DNA of 13,172 nt from an uncultured Ruminococcus sp. (GCA_947176685.1 CAMWRL010000033.1:1-13172); one strand, 5' to 3'. Counted from the first letter of the stretch, positions 6,004-12,701 are shown. The notes: generated by a model from the sequence alone, not told the origin. Translations and numbers: made by a program.

Positions 6004-6537
6004 TTATTTATATGGTTCGATGATTGCTTCGGAACACTTTTCAATTATGCGTAAAACTGGTTCTATACCGTAATCGCAGTATTTGAAATAAGTATAATAA
6101 CCGCCATGTATAAGATATGTCATTACCATTTTTCTTTCAATACTGGGATTGTATTCCGGATAGGACTTTTTTATAAGTTCCGTTACACCCTTTTCAAAGA
6201 GTTCAATAAAACGGTTGCTTCTGCTGCCCTCGAAAAGTATCTTTATAAGCTGTTCGTTTGCGGCAAGCGATATTGTTAGTTCCCTCATAAACAGCTTGTT
6301 GTTTTCAAAAACCGCATCGGGGTGTTCGATATTCAGAAGCGACGACTCTATAACGTCCTTTTCAAGCAGTTCGGACAGTTCATATATATCGTGATAATGA
6401 AGATAAAAAGTTGCCTTGTTTATACGGGCAATTTCCGCAAGCTCCCTAACTGTGATTTTTTCAAGCGGTTTGCGTGAACGCAGGTTCAGAAATGCATTTA
6501 TAATACTGCGTCTGGTTTTTTCTACTCTTAAGTCCAT
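6004..6537 (-). CDS. TetR/AcrR family transcriptional regulator
   Basis: 177 residues. The N-terminal TetR DNA-binding domain is clear: RVEKTRRSIINAFLNLRSRKPLEKITVRELAEIARINKATFYLHYHDIYEL (4-54), with the helix-turn-helix at about 28-47 and the signature KATFYLHYHDIYEL. The C-terminal half is the helical ligand-binding/dimer domain and gives no ligand hint. The start chosen is the ATG with GGAGGGAAG upstream; an earlier in-frame ATG lacks a site. The gene is divergent from glgB, with a near-consensus promoter whose -10 lies 3 bp from the glgB -10. A 16-bp near-palindrome at 6564-6579 is in its leader. Control of itself and possibly glgB is inferred from this layout only. Confidence 0.9.
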   Translation of the reverse strand: MDLRVEKTRRSIINAFLNLRSRKPLEKITVRELAEIARINKATFYLHYHDIYELSELLEKDVIESSLLNIEHPDAVFENNKLFMRELTISLAANEQLIKILFEGSRSNRFIELFEKGVTELIKKSYPEYNPSIERKMVMTYLIHGGYYTYFKYCDYGIEPVLRIIEKCSEAIIEPYK

Positions 6538-6563
6538 ATACTTCCCTCCTGTAATAGACAATT

Positions 6564-6579
6564 TGCGACATATGTTGCA
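6564..6579. promoter_or_regulatory. 16-bp near-palindrome, candidate TetR operator
   Basis: TGCGACATATGTTGCA is a palindrome apart from one mismatched pair (G/T at the fourth position from each end). It lies 27 bases upstream of the TetR ATG, downstream of its predicted transcription start and about 65-80 bases upstream of the glgB start. TetR proteins bind such 15-20 bp dyads, so it is a reasonable operator candidate, unproven. Confidence 0.45.
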
Positions 6580-6606
6580 TAATTGACTCCGGTTAAAAAA
6601 TGCTTA

Positions 6607-6635
6607 TTGAAATCTGTCTGACTTCATCATATAAT
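6607..6635 (+). promoter_or_regulatory. glgB promoter
   Basis: TTGAAA (6607-6612), 17-base spacer, TATAAT (6630-6635). The predicted start is near 6642, giving a leader of about 48 bases. Confidence 0.75.
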
Positions 6636-6638
6636 TAT

Positions 6639-6667
6639 ATTATACTCGCATATTGAGCAAATGTCAA
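6639..6667 (-). promoter_or_regulatory. TetR gene promoter, interlocked with the glgB promoter
   Basis: Minus-strand TTGACA (6667-6662), 17-base spacer, TATAAT (6644-6639): a perfect consensus match. Each promoter's -35 lies in the region transcribed by the other, so the polymerase footprints must overlap. Confidence 0.75.
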
Positions 6668-6689
6668 TCAGAAACGGAGAGATTTTTTA

Positions 6690-8504
6690 ATGGATATTTA
6701 CGGATTTTACAAAGGAGAGGTCTTTGACGCCTATGAATATCTCGGCGCACACTGCTCCGGAAAAGAAACTGTTTTCAGGACATACGCCCCCAACGCTTCA
6801 AAAGTTTCGCTTATCGGAGACTTCAGCGACTGGGACGACATTCCTATGGAAAGGGTTGAAGACGGACGTTTCTTTGAAGTAACCTGTCCCGAAGCTAAGG
6901 AAGGTATGCGTTACAAATACCGCATATACGACAAAATGAATCACTTTATCGACCACTGCGACCCGTACGGCTGTTCTATGGAAATGCGTCCCGGAACGTG
7001 TTCTGTGATAAGGAGAACCGATAATTATAAGTTTCACGACAGCAGGTGGCTTAATCAGCGTACCGACTGCCGTGACAAGGCTATGAATATCTATGAAGTA
7101 CATCTTGGTTCGTGGAGGAAAAAACCGGAAAACAAACGCAGTAAAGATGACCCCGACGGTTGGTACAATTATTCCGAAATTGCCGATATGCTTATTGACT
7201 ATGTAATCGAGTACGGATATAACTTTATTGAACTTATGCCCGTAAGCGAACACCCCAGTGACGAATCGTGGGGCTATCAGATAACAGGTTTTTTTGCGCC
7301 GTCCTCACGTTACGGAACTCCTAAACAGCTTATGGAGTTTGTGGACAAATGTCACCAGAAAGGTATTGGCGTAATAGTGGACTTTGTACCGGTACACTTT
7401 GCGGTTGACCACTACGCACTTACCGAATATGACGGAACACACCTTTATGAATTTCCCGACTGCGACATGGGTTACAACGAATGGGGAAGCAGAAACTTCA
7501 TGCACTCCAAAGGCGAAGTGCGTACTTTCATACAGTCTGCCGCAAACTACTGGTTGGACGTTTATCATTTTGACGGTCTCAGAATGGATGCTGTCAGAAA
7601 TATGATTTACTGGCAGGGAAATGAACATCGTGGCGAAAACAGAAGTGCAATAGACTTTCTGAAAAGTATGAACACCGGACTTAAAGTACGTCACCCGTCT
7701 GCAATACTTTCTGCCGAAGACTCATCATCATATCCTAAAGTTACAGCTTCGGTAAATGACGGCGGTTTAGGATTCGACTATAAATGGTGTCTGGGCTGGA
7801 TGCACGATTCACTTGAATATATGCAGTGTTCCCCTATGTACAGAAGCCGTGACTATCATAAAATGACTTTCGCTATGCTGTACTTCTATAATGAAAGGTT
7901 TATACTTCCGCTGTCTCACGATGAGGTTGTACACGGTAAGGCTACAATCACTCAGAAAATGAACGGCGATTATGAAAACAAGTTTCCGCAGGCAAGGGCT
8001 TTTTATATGTTTATGATGTCGCACCCCGGAAAGAAACTCAACTTTATGGGCAATGAAATAGGTCAGCTCCGTGAATGGGACGAAAAACGTGAACAGGACT
8101 GGGATATGCTGAAATATCCGGTACACGATTCGTTCAGTCAGTATATAAAGAAACTCAATAAAATATACCTTAAATATAACGCTCTCCATTATGACTACGA
8201 CCCGACTAACTTTATGTGGGAGGACTGCAACTCTCCCGACCGCTGCGTATACTCCATAAGGCGCAAAAGTGCTGATGGCGATATTCTGACCGTTATAAAC
8301 TTTTCGGACTGGTATCAGACCAATTATTCAGTAACTATCGGTGACGGATTCAATGTTAAACTTCTTCTTGACTCTGATAACCAGATTTACAGCGGACAGA
8401 CGCCTGACGGCAAAACAGAGTTCAGACAAGTTGAAAACCGTCTTGAAATGAATATTCCGGCGTTCAGCGGCAGAATGTTCCTGTTAAAGAGGACAAAAAA
8501 ATAA
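6690..8504 (+). CDS. glgB: 1,4-alpha-glucan branching enzyme (GH13)
   Basis: Forms alpha-1,6 branches in glycogen by cutting and transferring alpha-1,4 chains, in the cytoplasm. Of 604 residues, about 20-105 form a CBM48 module (FRTYAPNASKVSLIGDFSDWDD...), followed by the GH13 barrel and a C-terminal beta domain. The four GH13 regions are visible: DFVPVHF, GLRMDAVRNM with nucleophile Asp300, AEDSSSYP with acid/base Glu343, and LPLSHDEVVHGK with His410/Asp411. Other branching-enzyme marks are ELMPVSEHPSDESWGYQITGFFAPSSRYG and NFMGNEIGQLREWDE. E. coli GlgB (728 residues) has an extra N-terminal module that is missing here, as in many Firmicutes. Region III reads AED rather than the usual AEE. 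Ribosome site GGAGAG lies 8 bases upstream. No other glycogen gene adjoins it. Confidence 0.96.
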   Translation: MDIYGFYKGEVFDAYEYLGAHCSGKETVFRTYAPNASKVSLIGDFSDWDDIPMERVEDGRFFEVTCPEAKEGMRYKYRIYDKMNHFIDHCDPYGCSMEMRPGTCSVIRRTDNYKFHDSRWLNQRTDCRDKAMNIYEVHLGSWRKKPENKRSKDDPDGWYNYSEIADMLIDYVIEYGYNFIELMPVSEHPSDESWGYQITGFFAPSSRYGTPKQLMEFVDKCHQKGIGVIVDFVPVHFAVDHYALTEYDGTHLYEFPDCDMGYNEWGSRNFMHSKGEVRTFIQSAANYWLDVYHFDGLRMDAVRNMIYWQGNEHRGENRSAIDFLKSMNTGLKVRHPSAILSAEDSSSYPKVTASVNDGGLGFDYKWCLGWMHDSLEYMQCSPMYRSRDYHKMTFAMLYFYNERFILPLSHDEVVHGKATITQKMNGDYENKFPQARAFYMFMMSHPGKKLNFMGNEIGQLREWDEKREQDWDMLKYPVHDSFSQYIKKLNKIYLKYNALHYDYDPTNFMWEDCNSPDRCVYSIRRKSADGDILTVINFSDWYQTNYSVTIGDGFNVKLLLDSDNQIYSGQTPDGKTEFRQVENRLEMNIPAFSGRMFLLKRTKK

Positions 8505-8523
8505 TTATAATATATAAGGAAAT

Positions 8524-8551
8524 TGCCGGAATTATTTCCGGTAGTTTTTTT
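8524..8551. terminator. Intrinsic terminator of glgB, probably shared with the convergent gene
   Basis: Stem TGCCGGAA (8524-8531) / TTCCGGTA (8536-8543), with one G-T pair and a 4-base loop, followed by GTTTTTTT. It starts 20 bases after the glgB stop and reaches the stop of the convergent minus-strand gene. On the minus strand it is followed by a T-rich stretch (CAATTTCCTTATATATT). Confidence 0.85.
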
Positions 8552-8909
8552 ATTCAATAATCAAATGTCTGTAAATACCGTCTTTCTTATTCCAGACCCT
8601 CTTTCCGACAAGTCCGGAAACTTTCTTTATACTTTCGTACTCTCCCTCAACTTCAAAGATACAGAAATTTTTTCTGCCGATTTTTTTCTTTTCCCATACA
8701 TCAGTACAGTTAATGCAGTATTCATCAAGAATGTCTTCCAACGGATACTGTGATTCACCTGTTTCGAGTTCGCAGTAAAAAGCCACACAATAAACAGGTT
8801 CGTCAGTTATCCCCATAGTTCCGCTGACACCACCTGTTATATCCCTGTAAATAAAATCTTCAATCAATGTATATCTTTCTGTATTGCTGTACTTATCCAA
8901 CATCATCAT
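8550..8909 (-). CDS. Hypothetical 119-residue protein, last gene of the small-gene operon
   Basis: Not recognised. A soluble, mixed alpha/beta-looking acidic protein without signal peptide or membrane helix; a recognisable stretch is VYCVAFYCELETGESQYPLEDILDEY. It has four cysteines (41, 46, 64, 68 by rough count) without a zinc pattern. Three consecutive ATG codons (8901-8909) begin it, one base after the stop of the upstream gene. No good ribosome site is directly upstream (the nearest AAGGAG is about 22 bases away), so translation probably depends on coupling to the preceding gene. It is the terminal gene of a seven-gene run and could be an immunity-type or other accessory protein. Confidence 0.68.
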   Translation of the reverse strand: MMMLDKYSNTERYTLIEDFIYRDITGGVSGTMGITDEPVYCVAFYCELETGESQYPLEDILDEYCINCTDVWEKKKIGRKNFCIFEVEGEYESIKKVSGLVGKRVWNKKDGIYRHLIIE

Positions 8910-8910
8910 C

Positions 8911-9612
8911 TTAATAAACTTCTGGTTTTATATCTCCTTGTTTGTATTTTTTTATAAATTCCGTACCCTTGTCGCTCATGACGTACGAAATAAATTCTTC
9001 CGGCAAAACAAGTCCATACTTGGTTACATACTCGGCAGTGCAACAGTGCCAATAGTAATATCCGTCCGAAAACATATCAAAACCAAATAATGTTTTTTCC
9101 GGCTCAAACGGGTGATTGTAGATTCCTGAACACGTAAGATAAACATTATTGATGTTCAGATACTCAATAACCTTATCAGGGACGGAATAACCCTCTCTTA
9201 CGTGTTCGTAAATACTTTTACTGCCGGACAGGATTTCCTTATAAGGCGTTAAACAATAACGGCTTTCCATTTCCTTTATCATTTCACGACGTTCAATTTC
9301 GGACTGAGTTTTTATTTCGTGATGCGGAACGTCCGTAACCACAACGGTACATAAACAAGCACCGGTTATTTCAGAAACAGGTTTTTTTGAACGTTTCCAG
9401 TCTTTTGCCTTGTCGCATACTTCCGCATAATCTCCGGCATATCGGGGATTTATTATTTTTATTTCACGCTGTACAAAAGTCCCGTCCATCATTTCAATTT
9501 CTATCGTTCCGCCCTTTGAAAGCTTTTCGCCCTCGTCAAGCTCAACTTCCAGATTGATAACTTCGCCCTCTCTGTTTTCGTACGGACTGCCGTAAACTTC
9601 CTTTATATTCAT
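8911..9612 (-). CDS. Hypothetical 233-residue protein
   Basis: Not recognised. The N-terminal 100 residues are beta-rich (GEVINLEVELDEGEKLSKGGTIEIEMMDG), possibly a small barrel. A charged helix follows (EIERREMIKEMESRY). The C-terminal part contains TLFGFDMFSDGYYYWHCCTAEYVTKYGLVLPEEFISYV, which looks like a compact alpha/beta domain. No catalytic motif, signal or membrane segment was seen. Ribosome site AAGGAG is 10 bases before the ATG. It is the longest gene of the small-gene operon, 25 bases after the zinc-ribbon gene and one base before the next. Two-domain structure is inferred from composition only. Confidence 0.72.
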   Translation of the reverse strand: MNIKEVYGSPYENREGEVINLEVELDEGEKLSKGGTIEIEMMDGTFVQREIKIINPRYAGDYAEVCDKAKDWKRSKKPVSEITGACLCTVVVTDVPHHEIKTQSEIERREMIKEMESRYCLTPYKEILSGSKSIYEHVREGYSVPDKVIEYLNINNVYLTCSGIYNHPFEPEKTLFGFDMFSDGYYYWHCCTAEYVTKYGLVLPEEFISYVMSDKGTEFIKKYKQGDIKPEVY

Positions 9613-9637
9613 AGCTCAACAACTCCTTATATCTATA

Positions 9638-9895
9638 TCAGAATTTTTCCGTCACCAGACTGTACCATTCAGAATTTTTTATTTCGTCCTCAGATGCGTC
9701 CCTTGCCGCAGGCTGGCTTAACTTATTGTAAAATGTTCTGTAACCGTTTTTGTTATTCAGATAGTCGTCTGCCGTGTCAAACTCCAGTCCGCATTCCTCG
9801 CACATTACTGAAACTTTCCCTGTCGGAAAATTATATATAATTTCCATTCGTCCGTAACCTCTGCATACCGGACATTCTCCTGTATGATATGTCAT
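9638..9895 (-). CDS. Small zinc-ribbon-like protein (85 residues)
   Basis: Two CxxC pairs, CPVC (8-11) and CEEC (32-35), about 20 residues apart on beta-like strands (MEIIYNFPTGKVSVM), form a likely zinc ribbon. The rest is hydrophilic, ending EWYSLVTEKF. Zinc ribbons of this size bind nucleic acid or protein; no partner can be named. Ribosome site AAGGAG is 6 bases upstream of the ATG. It lies 12 bases after the DUF6678-like gene and 25 bases before the 233-residue gene. Confidence 0.75.
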   Translation of the reverse strand: MTYHTGECPVCRGYGRMEIIYNFPTGKVSVMCEECGLEFDTADDYLNNKNGYRTFYNKLSQPAARDASEDEIKNSEWYSLVTEKF

Positions 9896-9907
9896 ATTCT
9901 GCTCCTT

Positions 9908-10315
9908 TCAGCGATACCCGTAAATAGTATATATACCGTCCTTTTCCTCATAATGAATGTTATATTTTTTCAGTACCCCGACAAATTCTGCTGTTTCGTC
10001 AAGCACTTCCGGACTTATTAACAATCCTCTGTATTTAAGAATGCGTGTACGTACCTTTATCCACTCAACAGCAAATCCGCCGTTGAAATACTCCCCTATA
10101 CAGAAACCTTCATACCAGTCGCCTATATGGTAAACGTCTTCTGAAATATCCTCTCCGCAATCTTCAAAGAGAGTTTTCATTGCATAAGGCGGCGGAAACG
10201 GCATGTCATTCAGCATAGCACTGCGCAACTCCGACCATTTTGTGTCGTTCATATAACTGCATAGATTTCTTTGTTTCACGATTTTAAAGGCTTTTTCTTT
10301 CAGGTTTCCGGACAT
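9908..10315 (-). CDS. DUF6678-like small protein (135 residues)
   Basis: Resembles, from memory, the DUF6678 family: NDTKWSELRSAM at 23-34, PPPYAMKTLF at 41-50, HIGDWYEGF at 63-71 and FAVEWIKVR at 81-89. The family's role is unknown; members are small cytoplasmic proteins often found among accessory genes. No signal peptide or membrane helix. Ribosome site AAGGAG is 7 bases before the ATG. It starts 12 bases after the upstream gene's stop and ends 12 bases before the zinc-ribbon gene, so it is mid-operon. The family name should be treated as tentative. Confidence 0.72.
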   Translation of the reverse strand: MSGNLKEKAFKIVKQRNLCSYMNDTKWSELRSAMLNDMPFPPPYAMKTLFEDCGEDISEDVYHIGDWYEGFCIGEYFNGGFAVEWIKVRTRILKYRGLLISPEVLDETAEFVGVLKKYNIHYEEKDGIYTIYGYR

Positions 10316-10327
10316 AAAATTTCTCCT

Positions 10328-10768
10328 TTACTCCGGATAGTCCGTGAAAACATTATTCCAGTAATAAGTAACTTTATCGGCAGAAATAATTATTTCACAT
10401 TCTGCACTTCCGTCACGCCATAAATAACCCTTGAAAAGAAATTCCCTGTCATTCCGGTAGCAGTCAAGAAACTCAAACTCCATTCCGGATTTTATTCTTT
10501 CCATAAAGTCTTTCAGTGAAACGTCCTCACGAAACATTCTTTCGCCGTCCCAGATGAAAACATATACAGTAACGCTTGATTCAGGCTTGAACGTAAGTTC
10601 AAACTGTACTTCCGACCTGTCGGTGTAGTATAATCTGTTATTTCTTTTTACATAAAAACCGTCCCCGAATACAAACAACAAAATATTATTATTCAGAATT
10701 ATTTCAGTTGCTCTGCTGTCGTGCAGAATTATGTTATAATTTTCGTTATTATCTGAATATCTGTACAT
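10328..10768 (-). CDS. Hypothetical 146-residue beta-rich protein
   Basis: Not recognised with confidence. The start MYRYSDNNENYNIILHDSRATEIILNNNIL... suggests a beta-sandwich-like fold: a HDSRA motif followed by alternating hydrophobic strands (LLFVFGDGFYV, VTVYVFIWDG, CEIIISADKVTYYWN). Small cytoplasmic proteins with a HDxxA/S opening are known in clostridial genomes, some beside toxin genes, but I cannot name a family. GAGGAG is 7 bases upstream of the ATG. It begins 11 bases after the second paralog of the duplicated pair and ends 12 bases before the DUF6678-like gene. Confidence 0.72.
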   Translation of the reverse strand: MYRYSDNNENYNIILHDSRATEIILNNNILLFVFGDGFYVKRNNRLYYTDRSEVQFELTFKPESSVTVYVFIWDGERMFREDVSLKDFMERIKSGMEFEFLDCYRNDREFLFKGYLWRDGSAECEIIISADKVTYYWNNVFTDYPE

Positions 10769-10779
10769 AAAAAAACTCC

Positions 10780-11145
10780 TCAGTCAAGTAATTCAACTTC
10801 TATAGATTCGCAGTATATATGAAAATCAATATCCTGCTCAAAACTGCTGAGCAGAAAATTATTTTTACAACCGCTATTATGATAATCTGTTATTTCCAGT
10901 CCGCTGTAAAAACCGTTAGTGATATTGAAATTCACCTCACCCGATACATTGAATAAAGTCATTCCGATTCTGTAAATATTATCGTAATCCGTAAGCACCA
11001 GCCGTATACATGGAATAAATTCAGAATATTTTTCATAGTCAAAGTGCAGTTCAATAATACGTCCGAAATCGCACCAGTGATGATATTTTTCGGGCAGTCT
11101 TTCCAACAGCACATCAACGCCCTTTATTCTTTTTGAATATTTCAA
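10780..11145 (-). CDS. Hypothetical protein, tandem paralog B (TTG start)
   Basis: 121 residues, not recognised, clearly paralogous to the gene just upstream. Shared stretches include SKRIKGVD(I/V)LLE(K/R)LPEKYH, CIRLVLTD and YRIGMTL. The start is a TTG that overlaps the upstream TGA stop (TTGA, 11142-11145). There is no usable ATG, the paralog's MKNSKRIKG aligns with it residue for residue, and a GAGGGAG site lies about 8 bases upstream. It lacks four residues found in copy A (around FEKVFDYEKY) and has a more diverged C-terminal half, ending FHIYCESIEVELLD. A soluble beta-rich protein is likely. Duplication followed by divergence fits immunity-type or ligand-specific proteins. Confidence 0.75.
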   Translation of the reverse strand: MKYSKRIKGVDVLLERLPEKYHHWCDFGRIIELHFDYEKYSEFIPCIRLVLTDYDNIYRIGMTLFNVSGEVNFNITNGFYSGLEITDYHNSGCKNNFLLSSFEQDIDFHIYCESIEVELLD

Positions 11146-11534
11146 TTTTCTGCTCCCTCAATCAATTCGACTTCTATTTCGTCACAATATACTTCAAAAG
11201 AGTCATTCTCAAAACCTTTTATCACAAAATGCATTTTATTGTCCCAACAGCTTTCAGAAATATCCTTTATCGCCAACCCTCCGAAACAACTGTCGAAAAC
11301 ATTAAATCCCACATCACCGTAAGCGTTTTTCAAAGTCATTCCTATTCTGTAAAGACCGTCCCTGTCCGTAAGTACCAGCCTTATGCAGGAAATAATTTCA
11401 AAATACTTTTCATAGTCAAAAACTTTTTCAAAATGCAGTTCAAGAATATAATCGAATTTACTCCACGAATGATATTTTTCGGGCAGTTTTTCCAATAGTA
11501 TGTCAACGCCCTTTATCCTTTTTGAATTTTTCAT
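11142..11534 (-). CDS. Hypothetical protein, tandem paralog A
   Basis: 130 residues. The start chosen (MKNSKRIKGVDILLE...) has an ideal AAGGAGG 7 bases upstream; an open frame extending farther upstream lacks one and would run through a hairpin. Alternating hydrophobic strands (CIRLVLTDRDGLYRIGMTL, MHFVIKGFENDSFEVYCDEIEVELI) suggest a beta-sandwich or barrel with no membrane segment. By eye it shares about half its residues with copy B downstream, most of them in the N-terminal 70. It is the first gene of the tightly packed operon and sits 58 bases after the membrane-protein gene, a gap that holds a terminator-like hairpin. Confidence 0.78.
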   Translation of the reverse strand: MKNSKRIKGVDILLEKLPEKYHSWSKFDYILELHFEKVFDYEKYFEIISCIRLVLTDRDGLYRIGMTLKNAYGDVGFNVFDSCFGGLAIKDISESCWDNKMHFVIKGFENDSFEVYCDEIEVELIEGAEN

Positions 11535-11545
11535 ATTTACCTCCT

Positions 11546-11582
11546 TAAAAAATACTGCTCCCCAGAAACACTTCCGGAACAG
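11546..11582 (-). terminator. Terminator or attenuator between the membrane-protein gene and paralog A
   Basis: On the minus strand CTGTTCC (11582-11576) pairs with GGAGCAG (11561-11555), including one G-T pair, with a loop of about 14 bases, then TATTTTTT. It begins 11 bases after the membrane gene stop and directly precedes the ribosome site of paralog A, so partial termination would lower expression of the downstream seven genes. Confidence 0.6.
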
Positions 11583-11592
11583 CAATTTTATG

Positions 11593-11988
11593 TCACAAAG
11601 CACTGAAACACATAATCACATATCCCCATACCGGAATCAGAAGCAATTCCATAATAACAGAAATTATTATAACCGGATTTTTCTTGTCAAGCTGTCTGAT
11701 TTTTCCGGTGCGGTACCGGAAAACAAAAAAATCCAGTACAACAATGATAATTCCCATAAGTCCGCAAAGCCACAATGCATTCAGGTCAACATAGTGAAGT
11801 TTTCCGCCGTGGTCGTCGGGGTCGTTGTGATATTCAAGGTACTCCGACAAGCCGCTTATAAACGCACCAATAAATATCAACGCTCTTGTGGTCAGAAAAC
11901 CCGACAACACTGCGGACAGGTATATATAAGTTTTCAGTTTTGTTTCTTTTACTTCTTTTGCTGAAATATCAACTATATTTTTATCCAC
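11593..11988 (-). CDS. Small membrane protein with three helices, unknown function (GTG start)
   Basis: 131 residues, not recognised. Hydrophobic segments at about 21-46 (YIYLSAVLSGFLTTRALIFIGAF), 69-90 (LNALWLCGLMGIIIVVLDFFVF) and 104-127 (PVIIISVIMELLLIPVWGYVIMCF) indicate an inner-membrane protein. A charged loop with His, Asp and Gly (EYHNDPDDHGGKLHY) lies between the first two. The start is GTG at 11986-11988, with AGGAG about 11 bases upstream; no ATG is in frame near it. It is transcribed from a good promoter at 12022-12050 and precedes the seven-gene operon. Confidence 0.78.
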   Translation of the reverse strand: MDKNIVDISAKEVKETKLKTYIYLSAVLSGFLTTRALIFIGAFISGLSEYLEYHNDPDDHGGKLHYVDLNALWLCGLMGIIIVVLDFFVFRYRTGKIRQLDKKNPVIIISVIMELLLIPVWGYVIMCFSAL

Positions 11989-12021
11989 AATATTTTTATC
12001 TCCTTTCAGAATATTATAATT

Positions 12022-12050
12022 ATTTTAACATACATCACTTGCAAAGTCAA
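12022..12050 (-). promoter_or_regulatory. Extended -10 sigma-A promoter of the membrane protein and downstream operon
   Basis: Minus-strand TTGACT (12050-12045), 17-base spacer, TAAAAT (12027-12022) with an extending TGT just before it. It is the only clear promoter seen for genes 11988 down to 8550. Confidence 0.75.
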
Positions 12051-12087
12051 CCGAAAAACGCCATATGCCGTTAATTTTCTGTAATCA

Positions 12088-12399
12088 TCAGTCCACTCTT
12101 GTAAAAACATCTGATAAATCTGTTTCTGTCCGTATTATGTCATTGAGAACAGAAAGGATTATATCTTTTTTCATTTCAGAAATAAAAATAGGTTTGTCAG
12201 CTAAAAAATACTTGCCGGAAAGATATTCTCCTGTTATCTGATTCTTCTTTGACAGACTCAGTAAATTCCGATATGTAAAAAAGCTGGCACACCATTTTGT
12301 GCTGTCGCTTATTTCAAAAATAACATCAGAATTTTCGTCATACTCATCATAACCGTCTGCCCATTCTTCAAATTCATACCATATATTTTTTATTTTCAT
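12088..12399 (-). CDS. Hypothetical 103-residue protein, immunity-like in size and composition
   Basis: Not recognised with confidence. A small acidic cytoplasmic protein with a helical start (IWYEFEEWADGYDEYDE), strands around FEISDSTKWCASFFTY (28-43), then NLLSLSKKNQITGEYLSGKYFLADKPIFIS. The layout 'WxASFFTYxNL..LxxKNxxTGEYLxGKYF' is reminiscent of clostridial immunity-type proteins, but no family name can be given. The start is the second in-frame ATG, with GGAGG about 8 bases upstream. Its promoter is predicted at 12542-12570 with a leader of about 136 bases that contains two hairpins. It is separated from the downstream operon by another promoter. Confidence 0.72.
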   Translation of the reverse strand: MKIKNIWYEFEEWADGYDEYDENSDVIFEISDSTKWCASFFTYRNLLSLSKKNQITGEYLSGKYFLADKPIFISEMKKDIILSVLNDIIRTETDLSDVFTRVD

Positions 12400-12421
12400 A
12401 ATGATGTCCTCCGGATTATAC

Positions 12422-12458
12422 AAAGAAAACTGTCAGATTATATCCGGCAGTTTTCTTT
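12422..12458 (-). terminator. Terminator-like hairpin in the leader of the 103-residue gene
   Basis: An 11-bp perfect stem AAAGAAAACTG (12422-12432) / CAGTTTTCTTT (12448-12458). Read on the minus strand, the stem's 3' arm is T-rich (CAGTTTTCTTTG), so it may attenuate. Its loop contains CCGGAT (12447-12442), complementary to ATCCGG (12416-12411), which overlaps the ribosome site. Confidence 0.5.
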
Positions 12459-12477
12459 ATATATGTGTGTGTAAGTA

Positions 12478-12498
12478 CCTGCGTTGTGTAAACGCAGA
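12478..12498 (-). promoter_or_regulatory. First hairpin in the leader of the 103-residue gene
   Basis: An 8-bp perfect stem CCTGCGTT (12478-12485) / AACGCAGG (12491-12498) with a 5-base loop. No T-tract follows, so it is a structural rather than termination element. Confidence 0.5.
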
Positions 12499-12541
12499 GG
12501 AAATTTTTTTATTTTACAGCGTTTAATTCTGCTATGATTAT

Positions 12542-12570
12542 ATTATAATACCTATGGGGCAAAATTGCAA
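12542..12570 (-). promoter_or_regulatory. Promoter of the 103-residue gene
   Basis: Minus-strand TTGCAA (12570-12565), 17-base spacer, TATAAT (12547-12542); predicted start near 12535. Confidence 0.6.
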
Positions 12571-12701
12571 TAACAGAAAAGTGCCGTTTTGCTTACGGAA
12601 ATATTCCATTCAGTTACAGAATAATGACAATTATGACAATTCCGTAAGAATGGCATAAATTTCTTTGTTGCATTATCGGAGTTTCTGCATAGAATAGAAT
12701 A

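Noticed and set aside
3107..6689. Identical 14-base string GGAGAGATTTTTTA just before both the SPFH and glgB start codons
   Set aside because: It is only a ribosome site plus an A/T-rich spacer; two copies can arise by chance or from shared translation preference.
6798..8189. Several open frames of 120-150 codons antisense to glgB
   Set aside because: They lack ribosome sites and lie wholly under a clearly functional gene whose codon pattern creates long antisense frames.
11133..11964. Plus-strand open frames of 121 and 154 codons opposite the paralogs and membrane gene
   Set aside because: No ribosome sites, and they are antisense to well-supported genes.
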